In this document: positions 7,115-14,888 of the stretch, one piece after another | Layout: each line of letters begins with the position of its first letter | How positions within the stretch are numbered: position 1 is the stretch's first letter | Assembly (NCBI GenBank): GCA_038249305.1 | Contig: JBBRWI010000079.1 | Span: forward strand, 1-15,572 | From: Humitalea sp038249305 | GTDB lineage: Bacteria > Pseudomonadota > Alphaproteobacteria > Acetobacterales > Acetobacteraceae | Length of the DNA stretch: 15,572 nucleotides | Direction: 5' to 3' | Made by a program: the position numbers and the translations under genes | The notes under the pieces: model-generated | Told to the model about the DNA's origin: nothing | The model's input: the letters and a program-made list of their open reading frames with translations, nothing else | Databases searched by the model: none

Positions 7115-8520
7115 CGCAACGGCGGGAGGGTGATTTCTTCCTCCTGGAAGCCCCCGGCAGGTGGTGCTTCCATCTGGATGGTCGGCGCCGCATTGGGGTC
7201 GTTGCCATACAGCGCGTCCGGCAACCAGGTCACCAGCTCAGGGAAGATGTAGACCATCATCATGGTCAGCACGACGATGTAGATGAAGGGCATGCAGCCC
7301 GCAAAAATATCCTCCAGCCGCACATGCTTGGGTGCGACACCCTTCAGATAGAAGGCCGCCATCGCGACGGGCGGCGACAGAAAGGATGTCTGCAGGTTCA
7401 GCGCGATCAGTACGCCGAAGAACAGCGGCGACACACCGAAATCATCCAGCAGCGGCAGGAAGATCGGCACGAAGATCACGATGATCTCGGTCCATTCCAG
7501 GGGCCAGCCGAGCACGAAGATGATCGCCTGCGCCAGCAGCATGAAGGTGAAGGTGTTCAGCGGCAGGGATTTGACGAATTCCTCCACCACCGTCTGGCCA
7601 CCCAGATAGCCGAAGATCGAGGAGAAGATGTAGCTGCCGACGAAAAGCCAGCAGACCATCGCGCTGGTGCGCGCGGTCAGATAGACGGATTCGCGCAGCT
7701 TCTGCCAAGTGAAGGCCCGATAGATGATTGCCAGCAGGATCGACCCCAGGCTGCCCATGGCGGCGGCTTCCGACGGTGTCGCCAGCCCCAGCAGGATCGA
7801 CCCCAGCACCATGCTGATCAGCGCCGCGAGCGGGATGAAGGAGGTCGCGAGGTTCAAGACGATGCGGCCGAAGGGGATGTCCACCTCCTCCGGCGGCAGG
7901 CGCGGTGCGACCGAGGGCTTCACCATCGCCAGCACGATCACATAAGCGATGTACAGCACCGCCAGCATGATGCCCGGGATGAAGGCCGCCGCGTAAAGCT
8001 GCACCACCGACACGCCGGCCGTCGCGCCATACAGGATCAGCATGATCGAGGGCGGGATCAGGATGCCAAGGCAACCCCCCGCGCAGGTCACGCCGGCCGC
8101 GAGCTTGGGATCATACCCGGCCCGCAGCATCGCCGGAAAAGCCAGCAGCCCCATCAGCGTCACCACCGCACCGACGATGCCGGTCGCGGTCGCGAACAGC
8201 GCGCAGGTCAGCAGGGTAGCGACCGCCAGGCTGCCCGGAATGTTGCCCGAGGCCATTTGCAGCGATTTGAACAATCGATCGAGGATATTCGCGCGTTCGA
8301 TGACGTAGCCCATCAGCACGAACAGCGGGACCGACAACAGCACGTCATTGGCCATGACCGCATAGGTGCGCTGCACCAGCAGGTCGAATACGCGGTCGCC
8401 CATGCCGAGATAACCAAAGCCCAACCCCATCGCCATCAGGGTGAAGGCTATGGGGAAGCCCAACATGATGAACGCCAAAAACAGGGCAAGCATGGTCAGG
8501 CCGAGCGCGGGGTCGCTCAT
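7111..8520 (-). CDS. dctM: TRAP transporter large permease (DctM)
   Basis: DctM is the sodium-driven transport subunit of tripartite ATP-independent periplasmic uptake systems. It sits in the inner membrane with DctQ. The 469-residue product is hydrophobic throughout, with a dozen or so membrane segments. It shows family blocks LGFPIAFTLMAMG, LLSVPLFVLMGYVIER, ATATGIVGAVVTLMG, TCAGGCLGILIPPSIMLILYG and LGLATPSEAAAMG. GFPxAF near the start and GxLIPPS are hallmarks of DctM. The length exceeds the common 425-430, because of an acidic, proline-containing C-terminal tail and a cytoplasmic loop near PRLPPEEVDIPFG. This resembles the mannitol/chloroaromatic (TakP-linked) TRAP branch. It overlaps dctQ by 4 bases upstream and the hydratase-like gene by 4 bases downstream, so all three are translationally coupled. 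Confidence 0.96.
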   Translation of the reverse strand: MSDPALGLTMLALFLAFIMLGFPIAFTLMAMGLGFGYLGMGDRVFDLLVQRTYAVMANDVLLSVPLFVLMGYVIERANILDRLFKSLQMASGNIPGSLAVATLLTCALFATATGIVGAVVTLMGLLAFPAMLRAGYDPKLAAGVTCAGGCLGILIPPSIMLILYGATAGVSVVQLYAAAFIPGIMLAVLYIAYVIVLAMVKPSVAPRLPPEEVDIPFGRIVLNLATSFIPLAALISMVLGSILLGLATPSEAAAMGSLGSILLAIIYRAFTWQKLRESVYLTARTSAMVCWLFVGSYIFSSIFGYLGGQTVVEEFVKSLPLNTFTFMLLAQAIIFVLGWPLEWTEIIVIFVPIFLPLLDDFGVSPLFFGVLIALNLQTSFLSPPVAMAAFYLKGVAPKHVRLEDIFAGCMPFIYIVVLTMMMVYIFPELVTWLPDALYGNDPNAAPTIQMEAPPAGGFQEEEITLPPLR

Positions 8521-9245
8521 CGGGGCGTGGTTCCGGTCAGCGCGGCATCGCCCTTGGCTGCGAGTTCGCGGGCCAGTTCCTCGGCGCCCCTGGCCTGGGC
8601 TGCGGCCATGATGATCTGGTCCAATTCTTCGACATCGGACAATCGCTGCGGCCAGACGCCTTCACGCAGCGTGCGCACGCAGCGCACCGCCTCAACGATG
8701 CCTTGCAGCAACAGCAGAAAGCCGACGACCGGGATCAGCAGCTTGAACGGCCAAAGAACCGGGCCGGAGGGGCTGAAGGCGCTGCGTTCGCCCTGCGCGA
8801 AGCTGAGGGTGAAGAAATGCCAGCCGGCGATCATCAAGGCAAAAATCGCCGGGAAGAAAAACAGGATGAACAGCGTAAGGTCGAGCCCCGCCTGCCGCCG
8901 CGGCGACATCATCCGATAGAGGAAATCCCCGCGCACATGTCCATTGCGCGACAGTGCATAGGCGCCCGCCATCATGAACAGGGTGCCATACAACATGTAG
9001 GACACGTCGTAGCCCCAAGTCGTCGGCGCCCGGAACACGTAGCGCGCCGTGACCTCATAGACCACGACGCCGGTCAGCCCGATGATGCACCAGGCAAAGG
9101 TCTGCCCGACGAAGGTGGAAAGCTTGTCGATGCCCAGAAGCGCTTTCTGCACGGCAGGGTGGCTGGAAAACAGGATGCCAGCCAAGAGTGCCGCCACCAC
9201 GAGCGACGCCAGCAGGCCGACCACGAAGCCATCGGAACCGCCCAC
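8517..9245 (-). CDS. dctQ: TRAP transporter small permease (DctQ)
   Basis: DctQ is the small membrane subunit that pairs with DctM to receive ligand-loaded binding protein. The 242-residue product has the signature RYVFRAPTTWGYDVSYMLYGTLFMMAGAYALSRNGHVRGDFLY (about 69-110). It also has FILFFFPAIFALMIAGWHFF (126-145) and LLIPVVGFLLLLQGIVEAV (169-187). An extra hydrophobic segment at 7-27 precedes the four usual ones. The C-terminal 40 residues form an Ala/Glu-rich, probably helical cytoplasmic tail. GTG at 9245 is chosen because a GGAAAGGGGGGG stretch stands 5 bases upstream. An in-frame GTG at 9272 has no such site and lies at the foot of the dctP-dctQ hairpin. Its stop overlaps the dctM start (ATGA). 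Confidence 0.93.
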   Translation of the reverse strand: MGGSDGFVVGLLASLVVAALLAGILFSSHPAVQKALLGIDKLSTFVGQTFAWCIIGLTGVVVYEVTARYVFRAPTTWGYDVSYMLYGTLFMMAGAYALSRNGHVRGDFLYRMMSPRRQAGLDLTLFILFFFPAIFALMIAGWHFFTLSFAQGERSAFSPSGPVLWPFKLLIPVVGFLLLLQGIVEAVRCVRTLREGVWPQRLSDVEELDQIIMAAAQARGAEELARELAAKGDAALTGTTPR

Positions 9246-9250
9246 GGCAG

Positions 9251-9262
9251 CCCCCCCTTTCC
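9251..9262 (-). promoter_or_regulatory. Ribosome binding site that fixes the dctQ start
   Basis: On the minus strand a purine run GGAAAGGGGGGG stands 5 bases before GTG 9245. It begins directly after the T6 tract of the upstream hairpin. It favours the shorter DctQ start over GTG 9272. Confidence 0.6.
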
Positions 9263-9303
9263 AAAAAAGCACGGGCTGGACGGCGAGGTTCCCGACCAGC
9301 CCG
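9263..9303 (-). terminator. Attenuator-like hairpin and T6 tract between dctP and dctQ
   Basis: Read on the minus strand, CGGGCTGG (9303-9296) pairs with CCAGCCCG (9279-9272) around a 16-base loop. After TGC-type spacing a run of six T residues follows (9268-9263). It lies 17 bases after the dctP stop and just before dctQ. A partial terminator here would give more binding protein than permease, a common need in binding-protein uptake operons. The 8-bp stem with a large loop is of moderate strength, so read-through is likely. Termination is inferred. Confidence 0.6.
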
Positions 9304-9320
9304 CCGCAACCCGTCCGTGG

Positions 9321-10454
9321 TCAGTTGCGCGCGAAGAAGTGGTTGTAGGACACCACCGGGCTGACTTCATAGCGCAGGAAGAAATTGCCGATCCGGCGGC
9401 ACCAGTCGCGCTGGCTGTCGCAGATCTTCTTGAACAGCGGCCCGTTCGCCGGATTGCTGTTGTCCGCCTCAAGCCGCGTGATGACGCGATCCCAGGCGGC
9501 CAACTGCGCGTCCAGCACCGGGCGCGGCGTCGGGCGCACGTTCACACCCTGGGTCTGCGCCATGGCGAGCAGGTCGCGCGAATAACGGTCCTGCAGTTTC
9601 CACGACATGTCGGCCGAGGCCGCTTCCGCCGAATGCCGCAGCATTGCCTGCAATTCGGCCGGCAGCGCGTCATACTTCGGCTTGTTGAACAGCACCTCGA
9701 AGCATTCGACCGGCTGGTGGTAGCTCTGGATCATGTAGTTCTTGGCAACGTCCGGGAAGCCCAGCACGCGGTCGGACGAAGGGTTGTTGAACTCGGCGCC
9801 GTCGATGACGCCGCGTTCCAGCGCGGGCACGATCTCGCCACCCGGCAGGGACACGACGGCGGCGCCCATCTCGGCCATCAGGTCGGCAGCGAGACCCACG
9901 GTGCGATACTTCAGGCCGCGGATCTGGTCGGCGCGCTCGATCGGGGTCTTGAACCAGCCGAGGGGCTGCGTCGGCATCGGCCCGGTCAGGAAGCCTACCG
10001 TGCTGACGCGCATCGTATCGTTCACCAGCTCGCGGTAAAGCGCCTCACCCCCGCCGTAGTAGAACCAGCCGAGCAGCTGGTGCGCATTGCCGAACCAGGG
10101 CGGCGTCGTGCCGAACAGGCTGAAGGCCTTGTTCTTGCCGAACCAATAGGCGGCGACGCCATGCCCGCCATCCAGCGTGCCGGCCGACACCGCGTCCTGC
10201 AACTGAAAGGCGCCGACCACCGCGCCGGCGGCCAGCAGGTCAAGACGCAGGCGCCCTCCGGCCATGGCGTTGACGCGGCTGACGTAATCCTGGGCGAATT
10301 CGTGGAATATGTCCCGCTGCGGCCAGGTGGACTGGAAGCGCAGGTTGACGGTCTGTGCCCGGCTGACGTTCGGCAGAGCCAGGATCACTGTGCCGGTTGC
10401 CGCGGCGGCACCGGCGAGGAGGCCACGACGGCCCGGCTTCACTTCCTGTTCCAT
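9321..10454 (-). CDS. dctP: TRAP substrate-binding protein DctP, TakP-like, Tat-exported
   Basis: DctP captures the substrate, usually a carboxylate, in the periplasm and delivers it to DctQM. The 377-residue product begins MEQEVKPGRRGLLAGAAAAT, a twin-arginine signal (R9-R10) with a hydrophobic stretch and probable cleavage at SRA-Q (about 33). The mature part shows FQSTWPQRDIFHEFA, GGHGVAAYWFGK, GLKYRTVG with R184 (the position expected to bind the substrate carboxylate), SLPGGEIVPALERGVIDGAEF and YHQPVECFEVLFNK. These blocks resemble the TakP/mannitol-chloroaromatic group, whose best-known member binds 2-oxo acids. ATG 10454 is preceded by AGGGAG at 9 bases; a GTG-type start 14 codons upstream adds a basic stretch and lacks support. 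It is the first gene of the operon dctP-dctQ-dctM-hydratase-like. The exact ligand is unknown. Confidence 0.95.
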   Translation of the reverse strand: MEQEVKPGRRGLLAGAAAATGTVILALPNVSRAQTVNLRFQSTWPQRDIFHEFAQDYVSRVNAMAGGRLRLDLLAAGAVVGAFQLQDAVSAGTLDGGHGVAAYWFGKNKAFSLFGTTPPWFGNAHQLLGWFYYGGGEALYRELVNDTMRVSTVGFLTGPMPTQPLGWFKTPIERADQIRGLKYRTVGLAADLMAEMGAAVVSLPGGEIVPALERGVIDGAEFNNPSSDRVLGFPDVAKNYMIQSYHQPVECFEVLFNKPKYDALPAELQAMLRHSAEAASADMSWKLQDRYSRDLLAMAQTQGVNVRPTPRPVLDAQLAAWDRVITRLEADNSNPANGPLFKKICDSQRDWCRRIGNFFLRYEVSPVVSYNHFFARN

Positions 10455-10463
10455 GACGCTTCT

Positions 10464-10469
10464 CTCCCT
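10464..10469 (-). promoter_or_regulatory. Ribosome binding site that fixes the dctP start
   Basis: AGGGAG on the minus strand stands 9 bases before ATG 10454. It supports the start that places the twin-arginine pair at residues 9-10, as expected for a Tat signal. Confidence 0.7.
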
Positions 10470-10504
10470 GCATCGCCGCTTTGGTGCGACCTTCAATATT
10501 TATG

Positions 10505-10534
10505 GATATGGCAACGGCGTTCGCCGCGCGTCAA
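10505..10534 (-). promoter_or_regulatory. Candidate promoter with embedded inverted repeat for the TRAP operon
   Basis: On the minus strand TTGACG (10534-10529) is followed after 18 bases by CATATC (10510-10505). This fits a sigma-70 -35 box well and a -10 box weakly. The spacer contains a 12-bp inverted repeat, CGGCG-AA-CGCCG (10526-10515), placed where a repressor could block polymerase. The region just downstream (10492-10509) is the most AT-rich patch in this part of the window. The rest of the mscS-dctP gap shows no gene. Function is inferred. Confidence 0.4.
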
Positions 10535-10603
10535 GTCAGCGAGGCTGCTACCCGCGCCGCACGGTCAGGCCGCCAGGCGCGTGGCGCATAGCTGGCCAGT
10601 GTC

Positions 10604-12925
10604 TCATGTCCTGGCCGGGGCCGGCTTCTGCTCCACGACCACGCTCGCCACCTGCGCCGGGTTCTCGATCCCCTCCTCGGCGAAGCGCATCTTCATCCGG
10701 CGATTGAACTCGCGCCCGACCGCCCAGCGCGCGGCCGGGTCCGTCTTGAGCCGCACGCGGATGATCACGGCGGTGTCGCTGAGCTTCTCCACGCCCATCA
10801 CATCCAGCGACGCTCGAATCATCGGGCCGTACTTGCCATCGTCGCGCATACCCTCGGCGACGCAGCACAGCACCTCGCTGACCCGGTCGGTGTCCTCGAA
10901 ATAGGCAACGCTGACGTCCATCACGGCGAAGCCGAAGTCGCGCGACTGGTTGGTCACCGTCGTCACCGCGCTGAACGGCACGATATGCACGCTGCCATCC
11001 AGCGCGCGCAGCCGGATCGACCGGATCGAGAGTTGTTCGACCGTGCCGCTCATGCCGGCCAACTGCACCGCATCGCCGACCGCCACCGCATCCTCGAACA
11101 ACAGGAAGATGCCGGTGATCACGTCCTGCACGAGTTTCTGGCTGCCGAAACCGACCGCGAGGCCGATCACGCCGGCACCGGCGATCAGCGGGGCCACGTT
11201 CACCCCGATCTCGGTCAACACGTTCAGGATGACGAAGGTCAGGATGATCACCAGCAGCGCGGTCTTCAGCATCGGCAGCAGGGTCCGCACCCGGGCCGAT
11301 TTCGCCGCCTTGGCGTCGCGCGACAGCCGTTCTAGGTAGCGGGCGATGGCGGCGTTGGTCGTCTCCCAGACCCCGATCGCGATCACCAGCACGAAGCCCA
11401 TCTGCACCAGCGACCCCAGCAACCGGTTGCCCAGGGCGCCGCGCTTGAACCACGCGAAGGACTGGACCCCCCAGGATTCCAGCATCAGCAGCGCCGCCAG
11501 CACCATGATGAAGGTCGACAGCACGCCCTTCAGCACGGGCAGGTAGCGGTTGGCCCGCAGTTCCAGCCCCGGGTAGCGCAGCGCCAGGTCGTCGCCGACG
11601 CGAAAGCCGCGGATCAGCGCGCGCCGAAGCCCTTCGTCCAGCAGTTTCGCCGCCGCCACCACCGCGACGGTGGTCAGCGAGACATGCAGCAACCGTTCGA
11701 AGCCGTCGCGCACCTCCAGCGCCCAGACGCCCCAGAGCGCCAGAAGGTAGAGGATGGCGATGATGTGCCAGACCTCGGCCAGGCGCGAGCGCAAGCCGCG
11801 CAGCAGGCGCCGCCCGCGGTCGGGCGACTCGGTCTCGGCCAGTGGCGGCGCCCGCAGAACTTCCGCGACCGCCGCCCGGTTCTGCAGCACGACGATGCCG
11901 AGGAACAGCGACACCAGCAGCAGCACCAGCCGCATGATCGCGTCATAGGCCGACCAGGGCAGCCCGAACAGCAGCCCGGTTTCGGCCAGGCTGTAGCCGA
12001 CCACGCCGACCGCGACGATCCGCCGCAGCCACACGGTGATGTAGGCCGCCGTCTCGTCCGTGCAGGGCACCAGCCGCAGATGCGTGGAGGCCGGCGAGAA
12101 CAGCATCCGCGCCGAGATCAGGATCGCCCGCGCAAGAATATAGGCATTGTTGCAGCCCAACAGGATCAGTTGCGTCGTGGGCAGCGGATTGACCGCCCCG
12201 ATCAGCCCGTAGGAGACCACGGCGAAGGCGCCCACGGGCAGCAGGTCCAGCACCAGCCGCCCGAGCACCAGCGGCACCCGCCGCAGCCAGGGCCAGGGCG
12301 CATCGGCGGCCGGGGCCGCGGCGTCCAGCCGGTCGCGCCAACGCCCCAGGCTAAGCCGGGCCAGGCTTTCGGCCAACAGCCCCAGGCCGAACAGCAAGCC
12401 CAGTTTCCACGACGCATCCAGCACCCGCGCCTGGGTCACCGGGTCCCGCGCCAGGTTGGAGACGAAGGCCGCCATGGCCGGCAGGTCGGTCAGCGCCTGG
12501 GCCGCCGCGACCAGTTGGTCGGACAGCGCCTGCATGCGCTGGCTGGCGCCGAGCAGCAATTGTGCGCCCAGGGTATTGGGGGCGAGGATTTCTGGCAGCG
12601 GGCTGGCCGCAGGTGCGGCAGCGGCCGGAACGGGCGCCGCTGCCGCCGGGGTCGCCGCGGCCGGGGCGCCGCTGGCGGTCGCCAGGGCCTCCAGCGTTCG
12701 CAGCAGGTCGGCCCGGCGTGCATCGTCGCGCAGCAGGTCGCGCAGCCGCGCGGCTTCGGCCGCCGGCAGCGCGGGCGTCGTGGCCGGCGGGGCGGCGGGT
12801 GCCGCGACCTGCACGGCCGCGGCCGGCGGCAAGGCCATCGGCGCCAGGATCGGCGGCGCCTCCTGCGCCGTGAGCGCCGGCGCGAGGAGGAGGAACAGCA
12901 GCAGAAGGCGGAACGTCAGGGGCAT
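10604..12925 (-). CDS. MscS-family mechanosensitive channel, YbiO-like
   Basis: MscS-type channels open under membrane tension and release solutes on osmotic downshock. The 773-residue product has a signal peptide (1-20, ending ALTA) and a periplasmic Ala/Pro-rich stretch (about 22-110) with a charged helix (LRDLLRDDARRADLLRTLEAL). Many membrane segments follow from about 172. The pore and beta domain are at VLNVLTEIGVNVAPLIAGAG (568-585) through FGSQKLVQDVITGIFLLFEDAVAVGDAV (593-620) and HIVPFSAVTTVTNQSRDF (647-664). Overall length, signal peptide and this block closely resemble E. coli YbiO (741 residues), the moderate-conductance channel. ATG 12925 is chosen because it starts a clean signal peptide; the open frame runs further upstream only as non-family sequence. 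It lies upstream of dctP but 149 bp away, with the dctP promoter between, so probably a separate unit. Confidence 0.93.
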   Translation of the reverse strand: MPLTFRLLLLFLLLAPALTAQEAPPILAPMALPPAAAVQVAAPAAPPATTPALPAAEAARLRDLLRDDARRADLLRTLEALATASGAPAAATPAAAAPVPAAAAPAASPLPEILAPNTLGAQLLLGASQRMQALSDQLVAAAQALTDLPAMAAFVSNLARDPVTQARVLDASWKLGLLFGLGLLAESLARLSLGRWRDRLDAAAPAADAPWPWLRRVPLVLGRLVLDLLPVGAFAVVSYGLIGAVNPLPTTQLILLGCNNAYILARAILISARMLFSPASTHLRLVPCTDETAAYITVWLRRIVAVGVVGYSLAETGLLFGLPWSAYDAIMRLVLLLVSLFLGIVVLQNRAAVAEVLRAPPLAETESPDRGRRLLRGLRSRLAEVWHIIAILYLLALWGVWALEVRDGFERLLHVSLTTVAVVAAAKLLDEGLRRALIRGFRVGDDLALRYPGLELRANRYLPVLKGVLSTFIMVLAALLMLESWGVQSFAWFKRGALGNRLLGSLVQMGFVLVIAIGVWETTNAAIARYLERLSRDAKAAKSARVRTLLPMLKTALLVIILTFVILNVLTEIGVNVAPLIAGAGVIGLAVGFGSQKLVQDVITGIFLLFEDAVAVGDAVQLAGMSGTVEQLSIRSIRLRALDGSVHIVPFSAVTTVTNQSRDFGFAVMDVSVAYFEDTDRVSEVLCCVAEGMRDDGKYGPMIRASLDVMGVEKLSDTAVIIRVRLKTDPAARWAVGREFNRRMKMRFAEEGIENPAQVASVVVEQKPAPART

Positions 12926-13024
12926 GGCACGCAAGCCCTGCCCTCTTGCGGCGGGTCGGGTCAACTGCGTGCTTCGCCGGCGCCCGGCCTGGACGCCCCG
13001 GCTTCGCACCCGCAACATGAACAG
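12926..13024 (+). other. Divergent intergenic region, mscS-like / MFS
   Basis: This 99-bp gap must hold promoters for both divergent genes. I see no convincing -35/-10 pair. The only structure is a 7-bp inverted repeat GCACGCA (12927-12933) and TGCGTGC (12966-12972), 32 bp apart. It is too short to assign a role. Confidence 0.3.
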
Positions 13025-14263
13025 ATGTCGGCGCAGCCCTCGGTCTGGACGGTGATGGTGGCGCTGTTGGGCGTGCATCTGGCCGGCATGGGCGCGTTCC
13101 TGACCATTCCGGTGCTGGCGCCGGCGATCGCCGCCGAAACCGGGCTGCCCGCCAGCCTGACGGGGTTCAACACGGCGCTGGTCTATGCCGGGGCGCTGGT
13201 TTCGGGGCCGTTTACCGCGACGCTGCTGCGCGCCTGGGGCGGGGTGCGGCTGCTGCAGATCGGGCTGTGCCTGATCGCCGTCGGCATCCTGCTGGCCTTG
13301 CTTGGCACGCCCTGGGCGCTGGCGGCCTCGGCCCTGGTCGCCGGGTTCGGGCATGGGCCGGTGACGCCGGCTGGCAGCCATTTGCTGGCCAGCCGCGCGC
13401 CGCCGCATCGGCGCAGCCTGATCTTCAGCCTGAAGCAATGCGGCGTGCCGGCGGGCAACATGATGGTGGCGGCGCTGGCCCCGGCCGTGGGCGTGGCTTT
13501 CGGCTGGCGGTGGGGGGCGGCGACCATCGCGCTGGTGGCGGTGCTGGTGGCGCTGTCGCTGCAACCGCTGCGCGCGCGGCTGGATGCCGACCGGGTGCCC
13601 GGCACGCGGATCGATGGCGGCGCGCTGCGCGAGGCCGCGGCCAGCCTCCGCCTGCTGCGCCAGCACCCGGCCTTGCTGCGCTTGACCCTGGCGGCGGCGG
13701 GGTTCGGGGCCAGCCAGTTCTGCTTCCTGTCGTTCTTCGTGGTCTGGCAGGTGGAGGTGCTGGGCGTGCCGCTGGCCGAAGCCGGGCTGGCGCTGGCGAT
13801 CGGCCAGGCGGCCGGGGTCGCCGGGCGGGTCGCGTGGGGGTTCCTGGCCGATCGGATCGGCGCCATGCCGGTGCTGATCGGGGTTGGGGTCGGCACGGTT
13901 GCCTCGGGGCTGGTGCTTGCCATGGCCGGGCCTGGCTGGCCGCAGGCGATGATCGTCCTGGCGGGCATGGCGATGGGGGCGACCGCGGTCGGCTGGAACG
14001 GGGTATTGCTGAGCGAGGCCGCGCGGGTGGTGCCGCCGGGCCGGGCCGGGGCGGCCACGGCGGCCCTGGGGGTGGTGTTCGGGGCGGCGATGCTAGTCGC
14101 CCCCCCGGCGTTCTCGGGGCTGGTCGCCTGGACCGGGGGCTACGCCGCGGGGTTCTTCATGTGCGCCGTGCTGGCGGCGCTGGGCACCTGGGCCCTTGCT
14201 GGGGCCTTTCCGGGCGGGCGGGCGGTCACGCCGGCGCCCAGCCCCCCGCCAGCCGCCCCATAA
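13025..14263 (+). CDS. MFS transporter
   Basis: Major facilitator proteins move small molecules across the inner membrane by a rocker-switch mechanism. The 412-residue product has about 12 hydrophobic segments in two halves. The first is HLAGMGAFLTIPVLAPAIAAETG with the loop SGPFTATLLRAWGGVRLL. SLKQCGVPAGN, a motif frequent in this MFS group, follows before segment 5. A central cytoplasmic loop (RLDADRVPGTRIDGGALREAAASLRLLRQHP) joins the halves. The second-half motif GRVAWGFLADRIG is the usual signature between segments 8 and 9. It ends in a Pro/Ala tail. ATG 13025 fits the length of the family; no clear ribosome binding site is seen. It diverges from the mscS-like gene, and its last 38 bases overlap the converging phosphoribosyltransferase. 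Substrate and direction cannot be told. Confidence 0.9.
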   Translation: MSAQPSVWTVMVALLGVHLAGMGAFLTIPVLAPAIAAETGLPASLTGFNTALVYAGALVSGPFTATLLRAWGGVRLLQIGLCLIAVGILLALLGTPWALAASALVAGFGHGPVTPAGSHLLASRAPPHRRSLIFSLKQCGVPAGNMMVAALAPAVGVAFGWRWGAATIALVAVLVALSLQPLRARLDADRVPGTRIDGGALREAAASLRLLRQHPALLRLTLAAAGFGASQFCFLSFFVVWQVEVLGVPLAEAGLALAIGQAAGVAGRVAWGFLADRIGAMPVLIGVGVGTVASGLVLAMAGPGWPQAMIVLAGMAMGATAVGWNGVLLSEAARVVPPGRAGAATAALGVVFGAAMLVAPPAFSGLVAWTGGYAAGFFMCAVLAALGTWALAGAFPGGRAVTPAPSPPPAAP

Positions 14264-14861
14264 GGGCGGTGCGAAAAGCGGTCACAACCGGCACATCGGC
14301 CGGCCAGGCCGCCTGCCACCGTTCGCCCTGCGCCATCGCCACCACCATCGCCACCGGCCGCACCCCCGCCCGGTCCAGCAGCGCCAGCCCGGCCAGCGCC
14401 GAGGCCCCCGTCGCCAGCACATCATCCACCAGCACCACCCGCCGCCCGGCCAGCCGCGGCAGCAGCCGCGGGTCCAGCCACATCGCCCGCGCGTCGGGGC
14501 TGGTCGAGGACCGCGCCGGCACCGACAACGCGGCCTCGTACCAGGTCTTGCGCGACCATCCGGGGGCGACCCAGTTGGCGTGGCCCAGCGCCTCGGCGAT
14601 CAGCGGGGCGAACACCTGGCCCAGGCTGGGTAGCCCGACCACAACCTCAGCCGCGAAGGGGCGGGCGGCCTCGATCATCCAGCCGGCCAAGGCCCGCACC
14701 ACGGCGAAACTGGCCTGGTTGGCGATCAGCCCGGCCACCGCGTGGTCGCCGCGGTCACGGATCGGCAGCCACAGCACCCGACCGTCGGGCATCGTCGCCG
14801 GATAGGCGCCGGCCCAAGGCGGCGGCGGCGCGGTATCACCAAAATCCTGCCAGAACTCCAT
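14226..14861 (-). CDS. Type I phosphoribosyltransferase-fold protein
   Basis: Type I phosphoribosyltransferases transfer phosphoribose from PRPP to a base or other acceptor. The 211-residue product carries the PRPP-binding loop RVVLVDDVLATGASALAG (141-158), with the paired aspartates D146-D147 and TGAS. Upstream is VVVGLPSLGQVFAPLIAEALG (73-93), the region of the usual PPi loop. The N-terminus (MEFWQDFGDT, VLWLPIRDRGDHAVAGLIANQ) does not match the named purine or pyrimidine salvage enzymes as I know them. An adenine phosphoribosyltransferase-like origin is possible. The C-terminus (MGRLAGGWAPA) is encoded in the overlap with the MFS gene. It is divergent from nudC with an 81-bp gap. The fold is clear, the acceptor is unknown. 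Confidence 0.82.
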   Translation of the reverse strand: MEFWQDFGDTAPPPPWAGAYPATMPDGRVLWLPIRDRGDHAVAGLIANQASFAVVRALAGWMIEAARPFAAEVVVGLPSLGQVFAPLIAEALGHANWVAPGWSRKTWYEAALSVPARSSTSPDARAMWLDPRLLPRLAGRRVVLVDDVLATGASALAGLALLDRAGVRPVAMVVAMAQGERWQAAWPADVPVVTAFRTALMGRLAGGWAPA

Positions 14862-14888
14862 CGGAGCAGCCTATCGGTGTTGCGCCAT

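Noticed and set aside
6790..8919. Open frame of 709 codons on the plus strand opposite the TRAP permease genes
   Set aside because: It is rich in Arg, Gln, His and Asp, has no domain, and lies opposite DctM, whose membrane protein features are clear.
9246..9272. GTG at 9272 as the dctQ start
   Set aside because: It has no ribosome binding site and lies at the foot of the terminator-like hairpin, before the T tract.
10455..10496. Extended dctP start 14 codons upstream
   Set aside because: It adds a basic stretch ahead of the Tat signal, whereas ATG 10454 has AGGGAG at good spacing.
10594..10616. GGCCAG/CTGGCC hairpin over the mscS-like stop codon as a terminator
   Set aside because: The stem is only 6 bp and no T tract follows on the minus strand.
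8703..10904. Open frame of 733 codons on the plus strand opposite dctQ, dctP and the end of the mscS-like gene
   Set aside because: It crosses several real genes and an intergenic promoter region and shows no family motif.
11684..13024. In-frame upstream extension of the MFS gene
   Set aside because: It is antisense to the mscS-like channel and dominated by Gln, Arg and Gly; membrane protein sequence begins only after 13025.
12926..13666. In-frame upstream extension of the mscS-like gene
   Set aside because: It covers the divergent MFS gene in antisense and contains no channel-related sequence; the signal peptide begins at 12925.
13267..14805. Open frame of 512 codons overlapping the MFS and phosphoribosyltransferase genes
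   Set aside because: It is a Gly/Arg/Ala-rich shadow frame spanning two convergent genes, with no domain.
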